Source of the DNA: an uncultured Terrimonas sp.
GTDB lineage: Bacteria; Bacteroidota; Bacteroidia; Chitinophagales; Chitinophagaceae
Reading direction: 5' to 3'
Assembly (NCBI GenBank): GCA_946886925.1
Contig: CAMPJQ010000156.1
Span: 1 to 6,760, forward strand
DNA: 6,760 nucleotides
Positions 1 through 5,663 of this stretch are shown here, piece by piece (within the stretch, counting starts at the first letter, position 1; each line of letters opens with the position of its first letter). The translations under genes were made by a program, and so were the position numbers. The notes below the pieces were generated by a model. The model ran no database searches, was not told the DNA's origin, and worked only from the letters and a program-made list of their open reading frames with translations.

Positions 1-794
1 AAAAAAGAATTGCTTTGCACAGTTCAGCAAAAGCAATAGCTGATTATTTCGGTTTCAAATCTCATCCGGCGATCGTATCGCATGCCTGCATTTCGGGCCT
101 GGTGGCGCTTATTACAGGGATGCGCTTATTACAATCCGGACGTTACGATAATGCGGTAATAGCCGGCGCCGATATCATTACACAATTTATATTATCCGGT
201 TTCCAGTCTTTTCACGCCGTTAGCGATGAACCTTGCAAACCTTTTGATGCCAAACGAAATGGTATCACATTGGGCGAGGCGGCGGCTACTATTATTCTTT
301 CCGTAGAAAAACCTGATACAAGAGAAAGTATACAGCTTTCGGGTGGAGCGGTCAGTAACGACGCCAATCATATTTCCGGTCCTTCCCGTACAGGAGAAGA
401 ATTGCACCAGGCTATTGAAGCCGCTGTTGAGGAAGCCGGTATTCATAAAAATGGAATAGATTTTATTTCGGCGCATGGAACAGCTACCATGTACAATGAT
501 GAAATGGAATCGAAAGCCATAAACCTTTCAGGGTTGCAAAAAGCCCCAGTTAATAGCCTGAAAGGATATTACGGGCATACTTTAGGTGCAGCCGGAATAA
601 TAGAAACCGTGGCCTGCGTGCATTCATTAAAAGAAAATATAATTTTGCCCACCCCCGGATTTAAAGAGCCGGGTACAACACAGCCCTTAGTGGTAAGCAG
701 CGCATTGCAAACAGGTGTATTCAGCAATTGCCTGAAAACCGCATCGGGATTTGGTGGTTGCAACGCAGCAATAGTATTACGGAAAGCAATTTGA
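1..794 (+). CDS. Beta-ketoacyl-ACP synthase (KS), 5'-truncated by window edge
   Basis: This is the C-terminal two thirds of a FabF/KAS II-type condensing enzyme, which would elongate an ACP-bound polyene chain with malonyl units. The frame is open to the left edge (first full codon at base 3), so the TTG at 15 is not a start. About 130 N-terminal residues are probably missing. Counting residue 1 at base 15, the catalytic triad is complete: Cys25 in SHACISG (codon at 87), His154 in HGTAT (474) and His188 in YGHTLGAAG (576), with the conserved Lys183 five residues before the last His. The C-terminal SGFGGCNAAIVL strand is typical of the family. The nucleophile motif ACISG differs from the commoner ACSSS of the second KS at 4464-5663, so the two are diverged paralogues with probably different substrates. 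The methyltransferase follows after 39 bases, suggesting co-transcription. KS identity is secure; chain-step assignment is inference. Confidence 0.93.
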   Translation, partial: KRIALHSSAKAIADYFGFKSHPAIVSHACISGLVALITGMRLLQSGRYDNAVIAGADIITQFILSGFQSFHAVSDEPCKPFDAKRNGITLGEAAATIILSVEKPDTRESIQLSGGAVSNDANHISGPSRTGEELHQAIEAAVEEAGIHKNGIDFISAHGTATMYNDEMESKAINLSGLQKAPVNSLKGYYGHTLGAAGIIETVACVHSLKENIILPTPGFKEPGTTQPLVVSSALQTGVFSNCLKTASGFGGCNAAIVLRKAI

Positions 795-833
795 TTTTTA
801 ACTATAAACCATAACCCAAGTACATTTTTGGCG

Positions 834-1904
834 ATGAAATTTTTTAAAAAGGATAGCAAGACAGCTTTGGAGGCGAAAGGGCTGGCACAATTTATCGCAT
901 TTGGCCCTGTGGTTTTCCAGGTAGCCAAAGTGATGAGAGATACAGGCATTTTAAGTGTTATCGAAGAGAGTGCATCAGGTGGAATGACCATTGAAGAAAT
1001 TGTAACCCAAGTAAAATTGCCTCATTATGGAGTAAGAGTTTTGCTGGAATCATCATTGGGAATAGGGTTGGTTTTGGAAAACGATGGTAAGTATACTTTA
1101 ACCCGCACGGGTTATTTTATTTTACATGATCCGCTTACAAAAGTAAACATGGATTTTGTTCACGATGTGTGTTACCAGGGATTATTTGATCTGGATAAGA
1201 GCATTGAAAACGGTAAACCCGAGGGGCTTAAAGAATTTGGTGATTGGCCTACCATTTATGAAGGACTTTCACAATTGCCCGCACATGTGCAGAAAAGCTG
1301 GTTCGCTTTCGATCATTTTTTTTCGGATACTGCATTCCCGGCAGTAATAAAACATGTATATAAAGATGGCATTAAAAACATATTAGACATAGGTGGAAAC
1401 ACCGGCAAGTGGGCAATTGCTTCCGCACAATTTGCGCCGGATATACATATCACTATTATGGATTTGCCCGGACAGTTAAATATGGCCCGGAAAAAAATAG
1501 AAGAACTGGGGCTTACCAACAGGGTATCTTTTTATCCAACCAATATTTTAGATGAAAGCCAGCCTTTTCCCAAAGGATTTGACGCGATATGGATGAGCCA
1601 GTTTTTAGATTGCTTTTCTGAAGTGGAAATCGTTTCAATCTTAACGCGCTGCGCCACGGCAATAGATGATGATGGCTATGTACTGATCCTGGAAGCATTT
1701 TGGGATACACAGCGATTTGAAACTGCAGCTTTTTGCCTCCAGCAAACATCCATCTATTTTACCGCATTGGCCAATGGCAACAGCCAGATGTATGATTCAA
1801 AGGTTTTTAAACAATGTATATACGATGCAGGTTTTGAAATTGTGGAACAAACCGATGGAATAGGTTTAAGCCATAGCTTGCTAAAATGCAGGAAGAAGAG
1901 GTGA
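834..1904 (+). CDS. SAM-dependent methyltransferase (OMT-like fold), probable aryl-ring methylation
   Basis: This 356-residue protein is laid out like Methyltransf_2 enzymes. An N-terminal helical/winged-helix dimerisation region covers about residues 15-100, including the FQVAKVMRDTGILSVIE segment and a YTLTRTGYFIL wing. A C-terminal Rossmann domain follows. The SAM-binding motif I is DIGGNTG at residues 185-191. Asp210 in the DLPG motif is the expected ribose-binding acid. In classical O-methyltransferases a catalytic His lies in an LHDW-type motif; here the matching stretch is WMSQFLDCFSE (residues 253-263) with no His. That fits C-methylation, or an altered O-methyltransferase. Flexirubin and the E. 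coli aryl polyene carry a ring methyl group, so the aryl head is the likely substrate; that part is inference. ATG at 834 is preferred over an in-frame TTG at 828. The stop is followed directly by the repeat-filled spacer. Confidence 0.85.
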   Translation: MKFFKKDSKTALEAKGLAQFIAFGPVVFQVAKVMRDTGILSVIEESASGGMTIEEIVTQVKLPHYGVRVLLESSLGIGLVLENDGKYTLTRTGYFILHDPLTKVNMDFVHDVCYQGLFDLDKSIENGKPEGLKEFGDWPTIYEGLSQLPAHVQKSWFAFDHFFSDTAFPAVIKHVYKDGIKNILDIGGNTGKWAIASAQFAPDIHITIMDLPGQLNMARKKIEELGLTNRVSFYPTNILDESQPFPKGFDAIWMSQFLDCFSEVEIVSILTRCATAIDDDGYVLILEAFWDTQRFETAAFCLQQTSIYFTALANGNSQMYDSKVFKQCIYDAGFEIVEQTDGIGLSHSLLKCRKKR

Positions 1905-2083
1905 ATTTGAAAATATGCTAATTTGAGAATTTGAAAATGAGTCCGTCAGACCGCAATATAAATGTGCTAATTTGAGAATGCCTGCCGACTGAACAGGTGG
2001 GTGGAAATTTGAAAATCGGTGGAACGTTGGCATTATGACATGACAACTGAAAGCTGATCGATAGCTGATCCCCGATCGCTGAT
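1904..2083. repeat. Composite degenerate-repeat spacer between methyltransferase and halogenase
   Basis: The 209-base gap (1905-2113) has no credible gene and is made of short repeat modules. AATTTGAAAAT occurs exactly three times (1904-1914, 1928-1938, 2006-2016), the first starting on the last base of the methyltransferase stop codon. A 19-base unit around TGCTAATTTGAGAAT occurs at 1912-1930 and 1961-1979 with one mismatch. AGCTGATC occurs at 2052-2059 and 2063-2070, with a decayed GCTGAT at 2078-2083. A weak inverted repeat pairs 1980-1986 with 1996-2002 through four G-C pairs and three G-T wobbles. I see no U-tract terminator and no convincing Bacteroidota promoter (TAnnTTTG). The modules look like dispersed intergenic repeats, not gene-specific control elements; that is inference. 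Confidence 0.75.
2021..2034 (+). repeat. Copy 1 of a 14-base block shared with the spacer before the second KS
   Basis: GGAACGTTGGCATT at this position matches GGAGCGTTGGCATT at 4411-4424 at 13 of 14 positions, in the same orientation. The flanks differ. It appears to be one module of a mosaic intergenic repeat. The function is unknown. Confidence 0.6.
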
Positions 2084-2113
2084 TTAATTTACTGAATCCT
2101 TATTTAAAAATAT

Positions 2114-3361
2114 ATGCAAACAGAAAAAACAGATGTGTTGGTTATTGGCGCCGGACCTTCGGGAACGGTTGCCGCTTCCATTGTTCACCAGGCCGGATAT
2201 AAAGTACGCATTGTTGAAAAAATGAAATTCCCCCGCTTTGTAATCGGCGAAAGCCTTTTGCCCAGGTGCATGGAAGCCCTGGATGAAGCAAAATTTTTAG
2301 ATGCTGTGGCCGAAAAAAGATTCCAGGAGAAGAACGGCGCCAAGTTTGTAAAGAATGGTAAAATATGCGACTATCAGTTTGCCGATCAGTTTACCCAGGG
2401 ATGGAAAAGAACCTGGCAGGTGCAGCGTGCCGACTTTGACCATACGCTGGCAAAAACCGTTGAAAAAATGGGAGTGCCTGTTCAGTACGAAACTTCGGTA
2501 ACCCATATTGCTTTTAATGATGACGGCAAATCTGTAACCACCATTGAAGATGCCAATGGCAATAAACAATATATAGAAGCCCGCTTTATTATAGACGGAA
2601 GTGGCTACGGACGGGTGATACCCCGTATGTTCAATATGGAAAAACCTTCCAACCTGCCGGCACGTAAAGCATTGTTTGCACATACGGTAGATACAAAACG
2701 TGCCATGTCGGACGAGCCCAACCGCATTACTATTGTGGTGCATCAAAAAGCGGTATGGATATGGATAATACCTTTTGCAAATGGCATTACCTCCCTGGGT
2801 TTTGTGGGATTTCCCGAATTCTTCGATGGATTTGAAGGCTCCCCGGAAGAAAAATTCCGGGCGATGATTGCCACAGAGCCATACCTGAGCGAGCGGTTTA
2901 AAGATGTAGAACTGGTGTTTGAACCGCGAACATTACAATCGTGGTCATCCACTACCGACAGGTTTTACGGTAACGGGTTTGTGCTTACCGGAAATGTGAC
3001 CGAATTTTTAGATCCCGTATTTTCTTCCGGCGTTACACTGGCTACCGTTTCCAGCCAGTTAGCCGCAAAACTGGTGATCCGTAAACTCAAAGGAGAAGAG
3101 GTAGACTGGGATAAAGAATACATGGATATTATGATGCAGGGTGTAAACACTTTTCGCTCTTATGTAATGGCATGGTACGAAGGCACGCTGGATACTATTT
3201 TCTTTGCCGACGATCAGGATCCGCTTATTAAAAGCCAGATATGCTCTGTACTGGCAGGCTATGTGTGGGATACTACCAATCCTTATGTAAGGGACCATAC
3301 CACCGCACTGCACAAGCTGGCACGGATAATAACCATGAGAGACAGTTTGAAGGAGAAGTGA
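2114..3361 (+). CDS. Flavin-dependent halogenase-family FAD oxidoreductase
   Basis: This 415-residue enzyme should use reduced FAD, oxygen and halide to halogenate an aromatic ring, or in divergent members hydroxylate it. The FAD-binding Rossmann motif is GAGPSG (residues 12-17), with Glu35 closing the beta-alpha-beta fold. KFPRFVIGESLLP (38-50) is the signature of this family. Lys73 in EKNGAKF sits where halogenases keep the catalytic lysine that handles hypohalous acid. WIWIIP (215-220) exactly matches the WxWxIP motif that separates halogenases from monooxygenases. FLDPVFSSG (298-306) matches the FxxPxxSxG motif reported for phenolic halogenases. Acting on a carrier-bound or finished phenol is plausible, since chlorinated flexirubins and brominated xanthomonadins are known. 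The ATG at 2114 follows an AT-rich leader without a clear Shine-Dalgarno sequence. Family confidence is high; halogen, substrate and timing cannot be read from sequence. Confidence 0.88.
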   Translation: MQTEKTDVLVIGAGPSGTVAASIVHQAGYKVRIVEKMKFPRFVIGESLLPRCMEALDEAKFLDAVAEKRFQEKNGAKFVKNGKICDYQFADQFTQGWKRTWQVQRADFDHTLAKTVEKMGVPVQYETSVTHIAFNDDGKSVTTIEDANGNKQYIEARFIIDGSGYGRVIPRMFNMEKPSNLPARKALFAHTVDTKRAMSDEPNRITIVVHQKAVWIWIIPFANGITSLGFVGFPEFFDGFEGSPEEKFRAMIATEPYLSERFKDVELVFEPRTLQSWSSTTDRFYGNGFVLTGNVTEFLDPVFSSGVTLATVSSQLAAKLVIRKLKGEEVDWDKEYMDIMMQGVNTFRSYVMAWYEGTLDTIFFADDQDPLIKSQICSVLAGYVWDTTNPYVRDHTTALHKLARIITMRDSLKEK

Positions 3362-3363
3362 GG

Positions 3364-3457
3364 AGTGAAAGGTGAAGGTGAGAAGAGAGTGAAGGGTGAA
3401 AGTCAATAGTGAGATAGCCAATGGCTCATAGCTCACAGCTGACAGCTGATAGCTGAT
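3364..3457. repeat. Tandem degenerate heptamer array in the spacer before the short KS-like gene
   Basis: The 114-base gap after the halogenase-family gene is almost entirely 7-base units. A purine-rich part contains AGTGAAA, GGTGAAG (3364-3377) and AGTGAAG, GGTGAAA (3388-3401), consensus RGTGAAR. A second part has six contiguous heptamers at 3416-3457: AGCCAAT, GGCTCAT, AGCTCAC, AGCTGAC, AGCTGAT, AGCTGAT, which become more regular toward the 3' end. AGCTGAT also occurs in the spacer at 2052-2083. The arrangement resembles the heptanucleotide short tandem repeats known from cyanobacteria, but that is only an analogy. No terminator or promoter is evident. Confidence 0.75.
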
Positions 3458-3475
3458 AAAAACAATATTCATATT

Positions 3476-4120
3476 TTGTCAGATACCCAAACATACATTA
3501 CTGCTCATTGCTGTATTGCCCTTAAAAAGGTATACAAGAACGGTACGCTGCTTCTGAACGATGAAACAAGCAGCGATACAACCAGTTTCCTTCTTTCGGC
3601 ATATAAATATTTTAATGTGGATTATCCCAAATTTTATAAAATGGATAATCTGTGTAAACTCGGGTTTCTATCGGCGGAATTGCTGTTGAAAGAAAGGCGC
3701 ATTGCAGAAGAATACAGCCCTGAAACAGTGGGTATTGTATTGAGCAATGCCAATTCCAGTCTGGATGCCGACCTTAATTATTTCCAAACCGTTAAAAACA
3801 TACCCAGTCCTGCCCAATTTGTATATACTTTGCCTAATATTGTGATTGGCGAAATCAGCATCAGGCATCATTGTAAGGGAGAAAACGCTTTTTTTGTGAG
3901 CGAGAGGTTCGATGCCGGTTTTATGCAGTTTTATGTACAGGATTTGTTGGATCGCAAACGGATCAACACATGTATAAGCGGGTGGATAGAATGTTTGGGG
4001 GAAGAATATAAGGCTGTAGTGTACCTGGTGGAAAATCGCCCTGGAAAAGAGTCTTTACCATTTAATATTGATCATATTCATCAAATTTACGACATAGCTA
4101 ATGGAGAAATTAATGGCTGA
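3476..4120 (+). CDS. Short ketosynthase-like protein (N-terminal KS half), no catalytic Cys
   Basis: This 214-residue protein has the N-terminal thiolase-fold layout of ketosynthases but only about half their length. The stretch TLPN (residues 118-121) followed by IGEISIRHHCKGENAFFVS is the KS pattern leading to the nucleophile loop. There SERFDAG aligns with STACxSG, putting Phe145 where Cys belongs. A later IECLGEEYKAVVYLVE segment resembles the KS strand before the C-terminal domain, and the protein then ends, so both catalytic His residues are absent. It cannot condense by itself. Aryl polyene loci encode a short 'beta-ketoacyl synthase chain length factor' (N-terminal KS domain only, compare ApeC), and this may be its counterpart; a structural partner is the alternative. 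The start is TTG at 3476 behind an A-rich leader; no in-frame ATG lies between the stop at 3440 and this point. The 3' end overlaps the ACP gene, indicating translational coupling. Confidence 0.75.
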   Translation: MSDTQTYITAHCCIALKKVYKNGTLLLNDETSSDTTSFLLSAYKYFNVDYPKFYKMDNLCKLGFLSAELLLKERRIAEEYSPETVGIVLSNANSSLDADLNYFQTVKNIPSPAQFVYTLPNIVIGEISIRHHCKGENAFFVSERFDAGFMQFYVQDLLDRKRINTCISGWIECLGEEYKAVVYLVENRPGKESLPFNIDHIHQIYDIANGEING

Positions 4121-4364
4121 TCTGAAACGACAGATCATAGCGCAACTGAACCTGAAAGATTTGAAACCGGAAGATATTGGTGACGACCAGCCGCTTTTTG
4201 TGGAGGGACTGGGGCTGGATTCTATTGATGCCCTGGAATTGATTGTGCTGCTGCAGCAGGAGTATAAGATAAAACTTGCAAACGCGGAAGAAGGTCAGAG
4301 TGTATTCCGTTCCGTTAGAACCATGGCCCAATACATTACAGAACATCAGCCTAAAACAGTATAG
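4101..4364 (+). CDS. Acyl carrier protein
   Basis: This 87-residue free-standing ACP carries the nascent chain on a phosphopantetheine arm. The attachment Ser41 lies in GLDSIDALEL, the classic DS[IL]D motif at the head of helix II, followed by the conserved IVLLQQEYKI recognition helix. It is acidic and has the usual ACP length. The cofactor would be added by a phosphopantetheinyl transferase encoded elsewhere. Two starts are possible: ATG at 4101, overlapping the KS-like gene by 20 bases, or ATG at 4113, overlapping by 8 bases and preceded by GGAG at 4103-4106 with good spacing. The second would give 83 residues. Shine-Dalgarno use is weak in Bacteroidota, so the choice is unresolved. Either overlap implies coupled translation with the upstream KS-like protein, which would suit stoichiometric partners. 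Next to KS genes it is most likely the dedicated carrier of this pathway and not the housekeeping AcpP. Confidence 0.93.
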   Translation: MEKLMADLKRQIIAQLNLKDLKPEDIGDDQPLFVEGLGLDSIDALELIVLLQQEYKIKLANAEEGQSVFRSVRTMAQYITEHQPKTV

Positions 4365-4383
4365 TGATATTGTATATGGTTGA

Positions 4384-4432
4384 TTTGAACAGTGCTCCTT
4401 ATGTATTGCCGGAGCGTTGGCATTTGTTCAAA
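4384..4432 (+). promoter_or_regulatory. Long imperfect hairpin upstream of the second KS
   Basis: TTTGAAC (4384-4390) is the exact reverse complement of GTTCAAA (4426-4432). Inside it, AGTGCTCC (4391-4398) pairs with GGAGCGTT (4411-4418) through GCTCC/GGAGC plus two G-T wobbles and one A-T. The loop is 12 bases (4399-4410), with a 7-base bulge on the 3' side (4419-4425). No U-run follows, so it is not a standard intrinsic terminator. It could attenuate, stabilise an mRNA end, or be a decayed repeat. Function is inference. Confidence 0.4.
4411..4424 (+). repeat. Copy 2 of the shared 14-base block
   Basis: GGAGCGTTGGCATT here differs at one base from the copy at 2021-2034. It overlaps the 3' arm of the hairpin at 4384-4432, so in this spacer the module has become part of a foldable structure. 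Confidence 0.6.
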
Positions 4433-4434
4433 AT

Positions 4435-4462
4435 CTCAAATTTCAAATTTCAAATCTGAAAT
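4435..4462. repeat. Four tandem heptamers ending one base before the KS start codon
   Basis: CTCAAAT, TTCAAAT, TTCAAAT and CTGAAAT are contiguous (consensus YTSAAAT). The reverse complement, ATTTSAR, resembles the ATTTGAG/ATTTGAA elements of the spacer at 1904-2016, so the same family may be inserted in the opposite orientation. The array fills the position of a ribosome binding site for the gene at 4464, which has no other visible one. Confidence 0.7.
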
Positions 4463-4463
4463 A

Positions 4464-5663
4464 ATGATTACCCCCGTTTTCATTGCAGGCGCTGGTGTAA
4501 TTTCGGCTATCGGAAATAATATACCCGAAAACCTGGCTGCACTTGAAAATGAAACAGCCGGAATGGGTGAAATGCGCTATCTCCGTTCGGTACACCATCA
4601 TAAGCTACCCGTGGCAGAGGTAAAAATGAGTAACGCTGAACTTGCAGAACTGGCTGGCATGCCCGCGCATATCAGCCGCACAGCGTTGCTTTCGGCGATT
4701 GCTGCGAAAGAAGCGCTTCAGTATGCTGCTGTAGAAAACTTTGGTGAACTGCGTTCTGGTTTCATTTCTGCCAATACCGTGGGCGGCATGGATAAGACAG
4801 AAGATTTTTTTATTGATTTTTTAAACGATCCATATAAAGGCAGGTTGCGTAATATTATTCATCACGAATGTGGTGCAGCCACAGAACTGGTGGCAGACCA
4901 ACTGGGCATAAAAAACCATATATCTACGATAAGCACCGCCTGTTCCTCATCTGCAAACGCTATATTTTTTGGTGCAAGACTAATCAGGCAAAATATGCTT
5001 GATGTGGTGATTGCAGGCGGAACAGATGCATTAACCAAATTTACACTCAACGGATTCAATACTTTAATGAACGTTGATCAGCACTACTGCCAGCCTTTTG
5101 ACGAAAACAGGAGAGGGTTGAACCTGGGAGAAGGCGCCGGTTATGTAGTGCTTGTTTCAGAGAAAGTTGCCGCTTCCTTAAAAAATGCTCCTGTTTGTAT
5201 ATTAAGTGGGTATTGCAACGCCAATGATGCATATCATCAAACGGCATCCTCCCCTGATGGCACAGGTTCATATTTGGCCATGAAAGGCGCATTGCAGCAA
5301 AGCGGGTTGCAGTCCGCGCAAATTGATTACATCAACCTGCATGGCACCGGCACACAAAACAATGATATAGCGGAGGGCACAGCAATTAAGATGTTGTTTG
5401 AAGGGTATTATCCACCCATGAGCTCTACCAAATCCTTTACCGGCCATACGTTGGGCGCCAGTGGTGGAATTGAAGCTGTATTTTCAACACTGGCAATACA
5501 ACACGGGCTGATTTATCCCAACCTGCGCCTGGAAACACCCATGAAAACATTACCTTTTATTCCGGAAACGCATTTTAAAAAAGGAGCGCCCATTCGCAAC
5601 GTGCTTTCAAATTCCTTTGGTTTTGGAGGAAATTGTTCATCCCTTATATTTTCAAAAGCATAA
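4464..5663 (+). CDS. Beta-ketoacyl-ACP synthase II-type (catalytic KS of a KS/CLF pair)
   Basis: This complete 399-residue condensing enzyme has normal FabF length. It begins with the usual beta strand and glycine-rich turn (VFIAGAGVISAIG). The nucleophile is Cys160 in STACSSS; the catalytic histidines are His293 in HGTGT and His328 in FTGHTLGASGG, with Lys323 in the STKSFTGH context. The FGFGGNCSSLIF C-terminal motif is canonical, so the enzyme should be fully active. The frame is open upstream to a GTG at 4392, but those extra 24 codons translate the repeat spacer and lack KS similarity, so ATG 4464 is chosen. Its stop TAA shares one base with the ATG of the following inactive KS-like gene (TAATG at 5661-5665), the arrangement expected for an obligate heterodimer such as ApeO with its chain-length factor. 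The role as iterative polyene elongator is inferred from that pairing. Confidence 0.95.
   Translation: MITPVFIAGAGVISAIGNNIPENLAALENETAGMGEMRYLRSVHHHKLPVAEVKMSNAELAELAGMPAHISRTALLSAIAAKEALQYAAVENFGELRSGFISANTVGGMDKTEDFFIDFLNDPYKGRLRNIIHHECGAATELVADQLGIKNHISTISTACSSSANAIFFGARLIRQNMLDVVIAGGTDALTKFTLNGFNTLMNVDQHYCQPFDENRRGLNLGEGAGYVVLVSEKVAASLKNAPVCILSGYCNANDAYHQTASSPDGTGSYLAMKGALQQSGLQSAQIDYINLHGTGTQNNDIAEGTAIKMLFEGYYPPMSSTKSFTGHTLGASGGIEAVFSTLAIQHGLIYPNLRLETPMKTLPFIPETHFKKGAPIRNVLSNSFGFGGNCSSLIFSKA

Noticed and set aside
795..833. Promoter or terminator between the first KS and the methyltransferase
   Set aside because: The gap is AT-rich but contains no stem-loop and no clean TAnnTTTG at a useful distance. 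Read-through is the simpler reading.
569..991. Minus-strand open frame of 140 codons
   Set aside because: It crosses the junction of two convincing + strand genes and shows no family features.
1904..2083. Possible CRISPR array
   Set aside because: The repeats are 7-19 bases, degenerate and unevenly spaced, without unique spacers of regular length and without cas genes nearby.
2297..2746. Minus-strand open frame of 149 codons
   Set aside because: It lies wholly antisense to the well-supported halogenase-family coding region, and its translation is rich in His and Cys without any recognisable motif.
3059..3472. Minus-strand open frame of 137 codons
   Set aside because: Half of it translates the heptamer spacer, giving a peptide of repetitive SYQLSAVSYE type, and the rest is antisense to the halogenase-family gene. 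It has no domain signal.
4392..4463. GTG-initiated N-terminal extension of the second KS
   Set aside because: The extra 24 residues translate the hairpin and heptamer repeats. The KS domain begins right after ATG 4464.
5624..5632. GGAGGAAA-like ribosome binding site for the CLF-type gene
   Set aside because: It lies about 30 bases before ATG 5663, too far, and is simply the codons of the conserved FGFGGN motif of the KS.
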